Assembly: GCA_965369375.1 (NCBI GenBank) | Contig: CBDUQN010000002.1 | Location: forward strand, 55,611-119,610 | DNA from: CBDUQN01 sp965369375 | GTDB lineage: Bacteria; Krumholzibacteriota; Krumholzibacteriia; Krumholzibacteriales; Krumholzibacteriaceae | Direction of reading: 5' to 3' | DNA length: 64,000 bases | Part shown: piece after piece, positions 33,083 to 41,866 of the stretch | Position numbering within the stretch: position 1 is the stretch's first letter | Layout: each line of letters begins with the position of its first letter | Made by a program: the position numbers and the translations under genes | The notes under the pieces: generated by a model | What the model saw: only the letters and a program-made list of their open reading frames with translations | Databases searched by the model: none | What the model was told of the DNA's origin: nothing

Positions 33083-34939
33083 ATGGGTGATCAGAGTACC
33101 GGGAAAATATATTTCAGGCTCTTGAGCTACCTTGCTCCCTTCTGGAAACGAGTAATCGTGCTCTTCATTTGCACGACGATCTTCGCATGCCTCAACGGCG
33201 TTTCTCTCACGCTTATTCCTCCGTTCTTGCACATACTCTTCGGTTCCCAGCCGACCGAAGTGGTGGAAGAGTCGGAAAAGAAGGATGACGGCGTGCCGCT
33301 TCCCGACCAGATCGAGAGCCGCATAGACGGTGTAGTCGCTTTTGCAAAAGGCATCATATACGAAGGAGAGCCGATCGAGCGGCTCGCAAGGTTTTGCGTC
33401 ATATTCCTCGCGTTGATGCTTATCAAGAATTTTTTCGGATATGTGAGCACATATCTGACAATCTATCTCGAGCAATCCGTTCTGTACCGTATTAGAAACG
33501 ATCTCTACGGCAAGATACAGGTTCTGCCGCTATCGTTCTTCGACAAACAGCGAACGGGTCATCTCATCTCCCGGATCACCAATGATGTAACGAACCTGCG
33601 TGGGGCGGTCGTCGGCGGCATGGCGAGCATCGTACGCAACGGATTCATGACGTTGATTGCAATAGGGATCATTTTTTACACGTCGTGGCGGCTTTCCCTG
33701 CTCACGATCATTGTCGTGCCGCTCAATATACTGCTCATCGCGATCATTAGCCGGAAGCTGAGAAAGGGGAGCCGCAGGTCGCAGGAGCGCATGGCGGATG
33801 TGACGTCCGTGTTGCAGGAGACGATATCCGGGGTGCGGGTCGTGAAGGCATTCGGGATGGAGGACTTCGAAAAGACCAAGTTCAATATGTTCAATCTGCG
33901 GTATCTGGGAGAGTATCTGAAGATGAGGCGTATCGCAGCGCTCGCTTCGCCGACGAGCGAGACCCTCGGAACATTCGCCAGCGTCGTGATCCTCTGGTAC
34001 GGAGGAAGGCTTGTTATAGCTGAACATCTCGATCCTGCGAGTCTCATGATGTTCATCGGCGCCATGCTGTGGGTAATCACGCCGATCAAGAACCTGAGCA
34101 AGTTGAACAATGCGATACAGGAGGGAATGGCGTGCGGCCAGCGGATTTTTCAGATAATCGATATTGATTCCGAGACGAAGGATTCAGGAGAAATCGAAAT
34201 CGGATCGCTCTCCGATTCAATCGTCTACGATGACATTTCCTTCAGTTACGGCGAGGATATCGAGGTCTTGCGGCACGTGAGCTTCACGATACACAAGGGG
34301 GAGTCCGTGGCGATCGTGGGCCCGAGCGGAGCGGGAAAATCGACGATTGCAGATCTCCTGCCGCGTTTCTACAGGCCCACCGGGGGCAGGATTCTGATCG
34401 ACGGTAATGATCTAGCCGATATCAGGCTCCAATCTCTCCGGAAGCTCCTCGGCATCGTCACGCAGGAGACGATTCTCTTCAACGACACGGTGTTCAACAA
34501 TATCGCATACGGCAAGGAGGAATGCCCGAAGGAGGATGTAATCCGCGCGGCGCAAGCGGCGAATGCCCATGAATTCATAGTTGCGATGCCCAACGGATAT
34601 GAAACGTTTATCGGTGACCGCGGTGTGCAGCTCTCCGGCGGACAGCGGCAGCGGCTCGCGATCGCGAGGGCGCTTCTCAAGAATCCGCAGATCCTCCTTC
34701 TCGACGAAGCTACGAGCTCCCTCGATGTCGAAAGTGAGGCGCTCGTACAGGAAGCGATCGATCGTTTGATGAAGGGGCGTACGAATCTGGTGATTGCGCA
34801 CCGGCTGTCGACGATCAGGAGCGCAGACAAGATAATCGTCGTAGAAGACGGTAAGATCAAGCAGATCGGCAATCATGAGGAGTTGATCGGTGAGGAAGGG
34901 ACATACCGGAAGCTCTACCACCTGCAATTCCGGACGTAA
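33083..34939 (+). CDS. msbA: MsbA-like ABC transporter (fused permease-ATPase)
   Basis: A 618-residue half transporter. Six membrane helices lie within residues ~15-320, followed by a nucleotide-binding domain with Walker A GPSGAGKST, signature LSGGQRQRLAIARALL, Walker B ILLLDEATSSLD and the switch His in IAHRLS. Its place among LPS core genes suggests it flips lipid A-core across the inner membrane, the MsbA role; sequence alone cannot separate it from other lipid exporters. AGGGA lies eight bases before the ATG. Its end overlaps the next gene's start by 50 bases. Confidence 0.85.
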   Translation: MGDQSTGKIYFRLLSYLAPFWKRVIVLFICTTIFACLNGVSLTLIPPFLHILFGSQPTEVVEESEKKDDGVPLPDQIESRIDGVVAFAKGIIYEGEPIERLARFCVIFLALMLIKNFFGYVSTYLTIYLEQSVLYRIRNDLYGKIQVLPLSFFDKQRTGHLISRITNDVTNLRGAVVGGMASIVRNGFMTLIAIGIIFYTSWRLSLLTIIVVPLNILLIAIISRKLRKGSRRSQERMADVTSVLQETISGVRVVKAFGMEDFEKTKFNMFNLRYLGEYLKMRRIAALASPTSETLGTFASVVILWYGGRLVIAEHLDPASLMMFIGAMLWVITPIKNLSKLNNAIQEGMACGQRIFQIIDIDSETKDSGEIEIGSLSDSIVYDDISFSYGEDIEVLRHVSFTIHKGESVAIVGPSGAGKSTIADLLPRFYRPTGGRILIDGNDLADIRLQSLRKLLGIVTQETILFNDTVFNNIAYGKEECPKEDVIRAAQAANAHEFIVAMPNGYETFIGDRGVQLSGGQRQRLAIARALLKNPQILLLDEATSSLDVESEALVQEAIDRLMKGRTNLVIAHRLSTIRSADKIIVVEDGKIKQIGNHEELIGEEGTYRKLYHLQFRT

Positions 34940-35954
34940 ATCTATTCTCGTCCTTGCTCCGAATTGGCTGGGGGATGCAGTTATGGCAACCCCTTTCCTA
35001 TTTATGCTGCGCTCTTTTTTCCCCGATGCGCTCGTACATGTGCTGTGCCGGTCATACATCGCGGAGGTGTTACGCCGATGTTCGGCCGTGGACGCGCTCT
35101 TCGGCTATGAACGAGCGGGGGGATTCCGAGGGTGGTTATCGGCGCTACGCGGCAACAGGCCCGCCAGAGGATGGGAAATATGTTTCGTGTTGCCCGTGTC
35201 ATTCTCCTCGGCCCTTCTCGCCTTTATTTCACGCGCGCGCCGGCGAATCGGCTACGGGGGTGAGCTGAGAGGTGCTTTTCTTACCGACGTTTTGCCGCAT
35301 TCCGCCTACCGGAGCCGACATCTCTCTCTCGTATACGCTCGTCTCGCGGAGCGGGCGGCCGGTAGAGAGGCGGGAGAAATCCCGCTGCCCGTAGTCGTGG
35401 CGCCCTACGAGTGGGACCAGGTGCTCGAACGGGAGAAGATCGTTGAGAGTTATTTCGTTCTCGCCCCCGGTGCCACGTACGGAATAGCAAAAGTGTGGCC
35501 GGCGGAACGGTTCGCCGCCCTGGGCGCGCGGATCGCGGCGGAGACCGGTTGGCGGGTCGTCGTCGTCGGCACGGCGGCCGAACGGGAGAACGCGTCTGCG
35601 GTGCTCGAATCTTCCGGTGTCGAGGGAAGAAACATGGCGGGTGAATGCGACGTCGGCGGGCTTCTCTGCGTCTTGCGCGGAGCGAAGCTCGTCATCGGGA
35701 ACGACAGCGGTCCGGTGCATCTCTCATCCGCAATGGGCAGGCCCACAGTCGCTCTCTTCGGATCGACCGACCGGGGATGGACGGCTCCCCGGGGAGGGGC
35801 GGTGAGCATTGTTGCGGGAGAGGCGGATTGTTCTCCGTGCTTCGAGCGGGAGTGTCCGATGGGGGCCCCCCGGTGCCTGCTCGATATAACGGTTAGTGAT
35901 GTTTTCGAATCAGCGATACGGCTGATTGAGGAGGGTTACCGTGACGAAGCGTGA
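34890..35954 (+). CDS. GT9 heptosyltransferase (WaaF-like)
   Basis: A 354-residue GT9 enzyme. The N-terminal segment VLAPNWLGDAVMATPFLFML is the classic acceptor-side motif of heptosyltransferase II, and the C-terminal KLVIGNDSGPVHLSSAMGRPTVALFG with the following GSTDRGWTAP is the donor-side motif. It probably adds a heptose to the inner core. A Cys-rich CSPCFERECPM near the C-terminus is typical of the family. The GTG start has GAGGAG seven bases upstream and lies inside msbA. Confidence 0.9.
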   Translation: MRKGHTGSSTTCNSGRKSILVLAPNWLGDAVMATPFLFMLRSFFPDALVHVLCRSYIAEVLRRCSAVDALFGYERAGGFRGWLSALRGNRPARGWEICFVLPVSFSSALLAFISRARRRIGYGGELRGAFLTDVLPHSAYRSRHLSLVYARLAERAAGREAGEIPLPVVVAPYEWDQVLEREKIVESYFVLAPGATYGIAKVWPAERFAALGARIAAETGWRVVVVGTAAERENASAVLESSGVEGRNMAGECDVGGLLCVLRGAKLVIGNDSGPVHLSSAMGRPTVALFGSTDRGWTAPRGGAVSIVAGEADCSPCFERECPMGAPRCLLDITVSDVFESAIRLIEEGYRDEA

Positions 35955-36954
35955 TTTGAGGTCGGCGGCGCTCGAGGCGCTCATTTCTGGCTGGAAGAAC
36001 AAGCGGATCATAGTCCTCGGTGATATGATACTAGATGAGTTCGTTTTCGGCACGACGAATCGTGTATCCCGGGAAGCCCCCATTGTCATCGTCAAGTACG
36101 ATGAGAGCAGTTACGGCCTCGGCGGCGCGGCGAACGCCGTGCAAAACCTCGCCTCGCTCGGCGGATATCCGATTGCGATCGGTGTGATCGGCACGGATGC
36201 ATCCGGGCTGCAGATGAAACGCTTGTTCAAAGCGAGGGGAGCCGCGGTGAGGGGACTCGTCTCCTCGCCGTCGAGAACGACGACAACGAAGATCAGGGTG
36301 CTTGCGGGCGATTACCATGCGCAGCGCCAGCAGATTGTGAGAATAGACAAGGAACAGGACAAACCGTTGACGGCGCGCGAGGAGGACAAGATAATCGCCG
36401 TCTTCAAAAAGGAGCTCAGACAAGCAGACGCGGCGGTATTGAGCGATTATCACCAATCCCTCTTCACAGACCGTGTGATCGGAGAATCGATACACCTATG
36501 CAGGCGGTCCGGCATTCCGGTGATCGCGGATTCCCGGTTCAGGTTGAAGAAGTTCAAGGGCGTGACGACCGCGACGCCGAACGAGGTTGAAGCCGCTGCG
36601 GCGGTAGGGGAAGATCTCGTCGGCGACGAAGCGGTTACCCGGATCGGAAGGAAGCTCCTGAGGGCGCTTTCGGCGTCTTCCCTTCTCGTTACACGGGGAA
36701 GATACGGAATGGCTCTCTTCGAGCCGGGTAAACGGGTGAAGACGATCGAGGTGATCGGCAGCACGGAGGCGACCGATGTTACAGGCGCCGGAGACACGGT
36801 GGCGGCGTCCGTAGCGCTGACGCTGGCTGCAGGCGGAGATATGAGCGCGGCAATGCGCATTGCAAATGTTGCCGCATCGATTGTAGTGATGAAACGTGGC
36901 ACGGCGGTGGCCGAAGTCGAAGAAGTTGTCGGGCTCGTCGGCAGCCTCGGGTAA
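35941..36954 (+). CDS. rfaE1: D-glycero-beta-D-manno-heptose-7-phosphate kinase (RfaE1)
   Basis: A 337-residue PfkB-family sugar kinase corresponding to the N-terminal domain of HldE/RfaE. Key segments are VLGDMILDEFVFGTTNRVSREAP, GLGGAANAVQNLASLGG and the C-terminal TDVTGAGDTVAAS with the catalytic Asp. It makes heptose-1,7-bisphosphate for ADP-heptose. The adenylyltransferase half is a separate gene at 38120. The GTG with GGAGG upstream is preferred to a TTG five codons earlier; it overlaps the preceding gene by 14 bases. Confidence 0.93.
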   Translation: MTKRDLRSAALEALISGWKNKRIIVLGDMILDEFVFGTTNRVSREAPIVIVKYDESSYGLGGAANAVQNLASLGGYPIAIGVIGTDASGLQMKRLFKARGAAVRGLVSSPSRTTTTKIRVLAGDYHAQRQQIVRIDKEQDKPLTAREEDKIIAVFKKELRQADAAVLSDYHQSLFTDRVIGESIHLCRRSGIPVIADSRFRLKKFKGVTTATPNEVEAAAAVGEDLVGDEAVTRIGRKLLRALSASSLLVTRGRYGMALFEPGKRVKTIEVIGSTEATDVTGAGDTVAASVALTLAAGGDMSAAMRIANVAASIVVMKRGTAVAEVEEVVGLVGSLG

Positions 36955-36976
36955 GAGGCAAGGAGCTTTATACGCA

Positions 36977-38044
36977 TTGAGAATTGCAGCTGTTCTTCCT
37001 CATATGCTCGTTTACGGCGGCGTGCGCCGCTACATCGAGCTCGGCAATGAATTTGTGTCGAGAGGGCACGAGTTCATAATCTATACGCCGGATGGAAAGC
37101 CGCCGGATTGGCTTGCCTTTTTCGGTTCCATGCGACGGCTCGATTCCATGCCGGAGCACGGGCATGATGTGATCCTCAACGGTTCACCTGAGTATGCATC
37201 ATATGTCGACAGGGGAAAGGCCCGGCTGAAGATATTCTATATACAGGGTGAAAACGTTCTCGATGAGAGGGAGATAATAACGTCGGGCCGGTACCGGATC
37301 ATGGTCAATTCGTCGGGGCTTCGCAAAAAGGTTCGCAAGCGTTATTCGATCGATCCGATCGACGGCATAGGTGGGATAAATCAGAAGATTTTCAATCCGG
37401 GAGGTAACGGCGAGGCGGAAGTGTTCACCGGGGCGGCGGAAGTGTTCACCGGGGCGAAGGAATCGAATAATGGGCGTGCGGGCGCCTTCGATGGACGAAC
37501 GGGATCGTTCAAGGTTCTCTGCTACGGCCGGCTGTCGAGACCGCACAAGGGAACGCGGTTCGTGATACAGGCGGTGCGATCGATGTTGCGTAAGGGATGC
37601 GACGTCGAGCTGCATCTCTTCGATTATCATACACAGGGCAATCCCGATCCCAGGATAGGATTTCAACCGGGTGTTCCCTTCACGTTCTACATGGACCTTC
37701 CTCAATCAGCCATGGCGGCCATGTACCGGGCGGCTGATGTGTTTGTTTCCGCCGAACATCGAACGGGTTGGTGCAACACGGGTGTGGAGGCGGTTGCGTG
37801 CGGCCTGCCGCTCGTATGCACGAGGAGCGGGACCGAGGATTTTGCGATTAATAATGTCAGCGCCCTCGTCGTTCCGTACCGCACCTCATTCTTCGTCAAG
37901 CGCGCATTGACAAGGCTCTACCATGACCGGGAGCTGGGGGTGCGGCTCGGCGAGGAGGCACGCGGCAGAATCAGCGAGTTCACCTGGGGGAAGGTATGTG
38001 ATAAGATGGAGCGATCATTCGTGGAGCTCACACGCTCCGATTGA
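36977..38044 (+). CDS. GT4 glycosyltransferase with a 7-residue tandem duplication
   Basis: About 355 residues with a GT-B fold. The N-terminal RIAAVLPHMLVYGGVRRYIELG is a typical GT4 opening, and the C-terminal FVSAEHRTGWCNTGVEAVACG holds the donor-site Glu. Between the two Rossmann halves is a Gly/Glu-rich insertion with AEVFTGA repeated twice, encoded by two exact 21-base units. The TTG start has AGGAG eleven bases upstream and is not certain. It lies between the heptose kinase and adenylyltransferase genes and is probably a core glycosyltransferase. Confidence 0.8.
   Translation: MRIAAVLPHMLVYGGVRRYIELGNEFVSRGHEFIIYTPDGKPPDWLAFFGSMRRLDSMPEHGHDVILNGSPEYASYVDRGKARLKIFYIQGENVLDEREIITSGRYRIMVNSSGLRKKVRKRYSIDPIDGIGGINQKIFNPGGNGEAEVFTGAAEVFTGAKESNNGRAGAFDGRTGSFKVLCYGRLSRPHKGTRFVIQAVRSMLRKGCDVELHLFDYHTQGNPDPRIGFQPGVPFTFYMDLPQSAMAAMYRAADVFVSAEHRTGWCNTGVEAVACGLPLVCTRSGTEDFAINNVSALVVPYRTSFFVKRALTRLYHDRELGVRLGEEARGRISEFTWGKVCDKMERSFVELTRSD
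37415..37456 (+). repeat. Exact 21-bp tandem duplication inside the GT4 gene
   Basis: Two identical 21-base units (37415-37435 and 37436-37456) keep the frame and duplicate AEVFTGA. They fall in the interdomain linker. Exactness suggests a recent slippage event. Confidence 0.95.
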
Positions 38045-38119
38045 GCGTCGGGTCAGCAAACAGGCTGCGTGGAGATTTCTCTGTTCGGCGGCACTATATT
38101 CGTGAAGGAAGAATCATAC

Positions 38120-38611
38120 ATGAATGAGAGAATTTTCAGGGATGCCGGGCTCCTGGCGAAACATTTGCAGAAGCTCCGCGTAGACCAGGGCCCGCTCGTC
38201 CTCGCGAACGGCTGCTTTGACATCCTTCATGTCGGACATGTCCGTTACCTCGTCGATGCGGCAGCGCTCGGCGGTATACTCGTCGTTGCGCTCAATGACG
38301 ACGCTTCGACGCTCAAACTCAAGGGTGCGGGCAGACCGGCGGTACCGGTCGATGAGCGGGCTGAGATTCTCATAGCCCTCGAGCCCGTCGATTACGTTCT
38401 GATCTTCGCGGACGAAACGGTCGATTCCATTATCGAAGTGCTGCGGCCCGACTCCCACGCGAAGGGGACGGATTATGCCGTAGAGACCGTTCCGGAAAGG
38501 GGCGCGGCGAAGGCGATCGGATGCAAGACAGTGATCGTAGGGGATCCGAAGAACCATTCGAGCCGGGACATGATTGGGAGAATCAGGGGGGAGGGGAAGT
38601 GTGGATCTTGA
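38120..38611 (+). CDS. rfaE2: D-glycero-beta-D-manno-heptose 1-phosphate adenylyltransferase (RfaE2)
   Basis: A 163-residue nucleotidyltransferase with NGCFDILHVGHVRYL, the HXGH active site, plus LNDDASTLKLKG and KGTDYAVETVPE. It converts heptose-1-phosphate to ADP-heptose and equals the C-terminal domain of HldE. ATG chosen with AAGGA ten bases upstream; a GTG six codons earlier is possible. The 75-base gap before it has no visible element. Its end overlaps the next gene by 11 bases. Confidence 0.92.
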   Translation: MNERIFRDAGLLAKHLQKLRVDQGPLVLANGCFDILHVGHVRYLVDAAALGGILVVALNDDASTLKLKGAGRPAVPVDERAEILIALEPVDYVLIFADETVDSIIEVLRPDSHAKGTDYAVETVPERGAAKAIGCKTVIVGDPKNHSSRDMIGRIRGEGKCGS

Positions 38612-39644
38612 GAAGGAAGCCCGGCTCAGGGGAAGGAAACTGCGGATTCTCGTTACGAGGCTCCGGTATCTCGGAGACGTGATCATTACGACCCCCGTGC
38701 TCTCGGCTCTCAAGCGGCGATACCCAACTGCTGAGATTCATTACCTGACCGAGGCCCGGTATGCCCCCGTCCTCTATGAGAATCCGTTTATCGACCGGGT
38801 GATCGAGCTCAAAAGCGGCATCTTTTCCTCGCTATCGGTCATACATACAATGCGGCAAACAGGATTCGTCGCGGCCCTCGATCTCTTTTTTAATCCGAGA
38901 AGCGCGTTTCTTCTCTATCTTTCAGGCATTCCCATTCGGATCGGGGGAAGCAGGAAGTGGCGCAGGAGATTCTACACCGATATCTTTTCCGTGCCGCCGG
39001 CGGTGCGAAGCACCGTTGCGTATAGCCTTAATGCGCTCGATTGTTTCGATATCGAAGCGGAGGAGGAGCTTCCGCGCATTTATCTCACCGATGAGGAGCG
39101 TTCGGAAGGTGTCAATCTGCTCGAAGAAACAATCGCGCGGAGCCCCGGCGGCAGGCTAGTCGTTGCCGTTCATCCGGGCGGTACCTGGCAGTCGAAACGA
39201 TGGAAACCGGAATCGTTCGCCACCCTCGCCGATAACCTCGTGAAACGCCACGATGCACGGGTGGTGATTATCACGGGACCGGGAGAGGAGGGGATTGCCG
39301 AAGCTGTCCGGAATGAATCGAACGGCCGTGCGTTCGTTCTGCCCCACTTGCCGCTGCGTTCCCTTGCAGCCGTTCTCAATTCCTGCGATGCCGTCATCGC
39401 CAATGATGGCGGCGTGCTTCACATGGCGGTGGCGCTCGGGCGTCCGACGGTCGGCATATTCGGACCGACGGAGCCGGACATCTGGTTTCCATACGGGGGG
39501 AAAGGCCCCTTTGTCCTCGTGACGAGAAACGAAGATTGCGCTCCGTGCCACAAACATTACTGCGATGATCTGCGATGCCTCGATTCGATCAAACCGCAGG
39601 AGGTTCTCCGTACGGTGGAAGAAGTGATCGGCGGAGGAGCGTGA
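38601..39644 (+). CDS. GT9 heptosyltransferase-like protein
   Basis: A 347-residue GT9 enzyme with ILVTRLRYLGDVIITTPVLSAL at the N-terminus and CDAVIANDGGVLHMAVALGRPTVGIFGPTEP at the C-terminal donor site. CAPCHKHYCDDLRCLDSI near the end is the family Cys pattern. It should transfer a heptose or related sugar in core assembly. GGAGG six bases before the GTG supports the start, and overlap with rfaE2 couples the two. Confidence 0.9.
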   Translation: MDLEKEARLRGRKLRILVTRLRYLGDVIITTPVLSALKRRYPTAEIHYLTEARYAPVLYENPFIDRVIELKSGIFSSLSVIHTMRQTGFVAALDLFFNPRSAFLLYLSGIPIRIGGSRKWRRRFYTDIFSVPPAVRSTVAYSLNALDCFDIEAEEELPRIYLTDEERSEGVNLLEETIARSPGGRLVVAVHPGGTWQSKRWKPESFATLADNLVKRHDARVVIITGPGEEGIAEAVRNESNGRAFVLPHLPLRSLAAVLNSCDAVIANDGGVLHMAVALGRPTVGIFGPTEPDIWFPYGGKGPFVLVTRNEDCAPCHKHYCDDLRCLDSIKPQEVLRTVEEVIGGGA

Positions 39645-39694
39645 TGGATGGTAAAGCAAAATGAATGGAATAGCTTAATAGGCGGAAAAACGTG

Positions 39695-40828
39695 ATGACC
39701 GATTCGATGCAGTACGATCTTTCGGAAAGGGACGGCATCGACTCCATCCTGATTGTCAGGTTGAAGGCCCTCGGCGATATCGTTCTTTCCCTGCCGATCA
39801 TCGGCGCTTTGCGCGCGCGTTTCCCGAACGCCTGGATCGGTTATCTCTGTTGGGAACAGTTTGCCGAGGCCCTCTCGGGAGAGACGGGACTCGATGAGAT
39901 TCTCACGCTGCCGAAGCGATGGCTCGATCAGGCCGGGCTGCTGCTGCGGCTTCGCCGGAAGCGGGTAGACATCGTTCTCGATCTTCTGAGCTCACCGCGC
40001 AGCGCACTATTCACCTGGATGTCCGGCGGACGCATGCGGATCGGGATGGATGTCGGGAGACATCGGTGGTGTTATCATCTCGTGCTCCCTCGCGCCATTC
40101 TGCGGGACGGGCGCATCGTAAAGCGGTATACGATGGTATCCAACTGGGAGATCGTCAGGTTGCTCGGGCTCAAGGAGGAATATGCGGCCCTCGTGGGCGC
40201 CGCATGCGGATCGGCCGGTATGACGGCTCATGACGCCGACCGTATGGTTGCCGACTCGAAGGCGCCGAAGACATTCGATTTTCGTATAGGCTTTCCGGCG
40301 GCGGAAAGCGAGCGCGCGTGGGCGAGGCACTATTTCGACGCGCTCGGCACTCTTCCAGAGAAGATCGTCGGCATCGTTCCAGGGGCGACCTATCGAGCCA
40401 AATCGTGGCCTGAAGAAAAATTCGCAGCCCTTTCGATGCTGCTTGTGAAGCGCCTCGGCCTGACGCCGCTCCTTATATGGGGACCGGGAGAGGAAGATCT
40501 CGCCCGCAGCATCCAGAGCGCGGCGCCGGGATCGATCCTCGCTCCTCAAACGGGCATAGCCAGGCTCGGTGCTCTCATCGCGCATCTGTCCCTTCTCGTC
40601 ACGCTCGATACGGGGCCGAAGCATATTGCAGTGCTCGAGGGGACGCGCACGGTAACACTCTTCGGTCCGACGGATCCGGAATATTGGGATCCGTTGACTG
40701 ATAGGCACGTTGCGGTACACAGGAAAATCGAATGTTTTCCCTGCCGGGAATTTGATTGCAACCCGAACAGCTGCCTCACCGGCATCAGCCCCGAGGATGT
40801 CCTCGATGCGATCAAGGAAATACCGTGA
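39695..40828 (+). CDS. GT9 heptosyltransferase-like protein
   Basis: A 377-residue GT9 protein, the fourth of this family in the cluster. The N-terminal motif is ILIVRLKALGDIVLSLPIIGAL and the donor-side block is LLVTLDTGPKHIAVLEGTRTVTLFGPTDPEYW, with FPCREFDCNPNSCL at the C-terminus. The start is the ATG at 39695, though a GTG one codon earlier is equally possible. It follows the previous gene by 50 bases and closes this run. Confidence 0.88.
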   Translation: MTDSMQYDLSERDGIDSILIVRLKALGDIVLSLPIIGALRARFPNAWIGYLCWEQFAEALSGETGLDEILTLPKRWLDQAGLLLRLRRKRVDIVLDLLSSPRSALFTWMSGGRMRIGMDVGRHRWCYHLVLPRAILRDGRIVKRYTMVSNWEIVRLLGLKEEYAALVGAACGSAGMTAHDADRMVADSKAPKTFDFRIGFPAAESERAWARHYFDALGTLPEKIVGIVPGATYRAKSWPEEKFAALSMLLVKRLGLTPLLIWGPGEEDLARSIQSAAPGSILAPQTGIARLGALIAHLSLLVTLDTGPKHIAVLEGTRTVTLFGPTDPEYWDPLTDRHVAVHRKIECFPCREFDCNPNSCLTGISPEDVLDAIKEIP

Positions 40829-40842
40829 ATGGATACTTTTTA

Positions 40843-40871
40843 TTGAAAATTGCACAACCCTTGCATATTGT
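40843..40871 (+). promoter_or_regulatory. Candidate promoter before the DUF3108 gene
   Basis: TTGAAA (40843-40848) and TATTGT (40866-40871) are 17 bases apart in the 117-base gap after the last GT9 gene. Confidence 0.5.
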
Positions 40872-40945
40872 TTATTCAGGTATGGCGTACCAGCTTCACG
40901 AAGTGGATGAAGTGTGCGACATAACAGATTGGAATAAAAATAATT

Positions 40946-41866
40946 ATGCCAAACAAGATATTGAAAGATAGAAAAAGATTGATTGGCTGGATCCTCGCCG
41001 CCATCGCTGTTTTCGTCCTCGTTTCCGGTCAGGTGTGGTCGCGGGAGGACAGGGATTCCGCAGGCGCCGCTGCGACTGAAGAGGTCCGGGGGCGCGACGG
41101 CGCGGCTGTCGATCCGCAGCTGGAAGGTTTCGAGCTGGTGAATCTGCTGCCGGAAGTAGTGCCGTTCGGTGTGGGGGAAAAGCTGACATTCGCCATTCAG
41201 TACGGTTTGATCTATGCGGGCGATGCGACACTCGAGATCAGGAATATAGCGGTACTCGATTCTGTGAAGACTTACCATGTGATCTCAACCGCCCGCACGA
41301 ACAGGGCGTTTGATCTGGTATTCAAGGTCAGGGACCGCCACGAGTCGTTCATCGATTACGATAATCTATTTTCACTGCGCTTCGAGAAACATCTGCGGGA
41401 GGGTAAATTCAAACGGGATGAAGAGGTCGATTTCGATCAGAAGAACCACCGGGCGATCTATCCCGACAGGGATGTATCGATTGCTCCTAATACACAGGAT
41501 ATTCTATCGGCCCTCTATTATGCGCGCACGCTCCCCCTCGATGTCGGCCAGGCTATCGCGATGGCGAACCATACGGGAGGCAAGAATTACCCGATCTACA
41601 TAAAGATCCTCGGGCGCGAGAAGGTCAGTGTCCCCGCCGGGGAATTCGACTGCCTCGTGGTGGAACCGGTGCTGAAGACGAGCAGCCTCTTCGAGCAGAA
41701 GGGGAAGTTGACAATCTGGATAACCGATGATACGGTCAAGATGCCCGTTCTCATGCGCTCGAAGGTCGTCGTCGGCGCTTTCGAAGCGGTGCTCAAGGAG
41801 TATCGGTTGAGCGAGGAAAGCTTTCGCGTTTTCGAAAGAAAGGCTTATCCCGGAAATGGCCAGTAA
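40946..41866 (+). CDS. DUF3108 domain protein, exported
   Basis: A 306-residue protein with an N-terminal signal or anchor helix (about residues 12-30), then a beta-rich DUF3108 domain. Recognisable parts are FGVGEKLTFAIQYGLIYAGDATLEI, the RDRHESFIDYDNLFSLRFEKHLREG region, and VPAGEFDCLVVEPVL. DUF3108 proteins are periplasmic or outer-membrane associated and often occur near envelope genes; function unknown. The stop overlaps the next gene by 11 bases. Confidence 0.87.
   Translation: MPNKILKDRKRLIGWILAAIAVFVLVSGQVWSREDRDSAGAAATEEVRGRDGAAVDPQLEGFELVNLLPEVVPFGVGEKLTFAIQYGLIYAGDATLEIRNIAVLDSVKTYHVISTARTNRAFDLVFKVRDRHESFIDYDNLFSLRFEKHLREGKFKRDEEVDFDQKNHRAIYPDRDVSIAPNTQDILSALYYARTLPLDVGQAIAMANHTGGKNYPIYIKILGREKVSVPAGEFDCLVVEPVLKTSSLFEQKGKLTIWITDDTVKMPVLMRSKVVVGAFEAVLKEYRLSEESFRVFERKAYPGNGQ

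Noticed and set aside
40007..41278. Long minus-strand open frame across the last GT9 and the DUF3108 gene
   Set aside because: It crosses two well-supported plus-strand genes and their intergenic promoter and has no recognisable domain.
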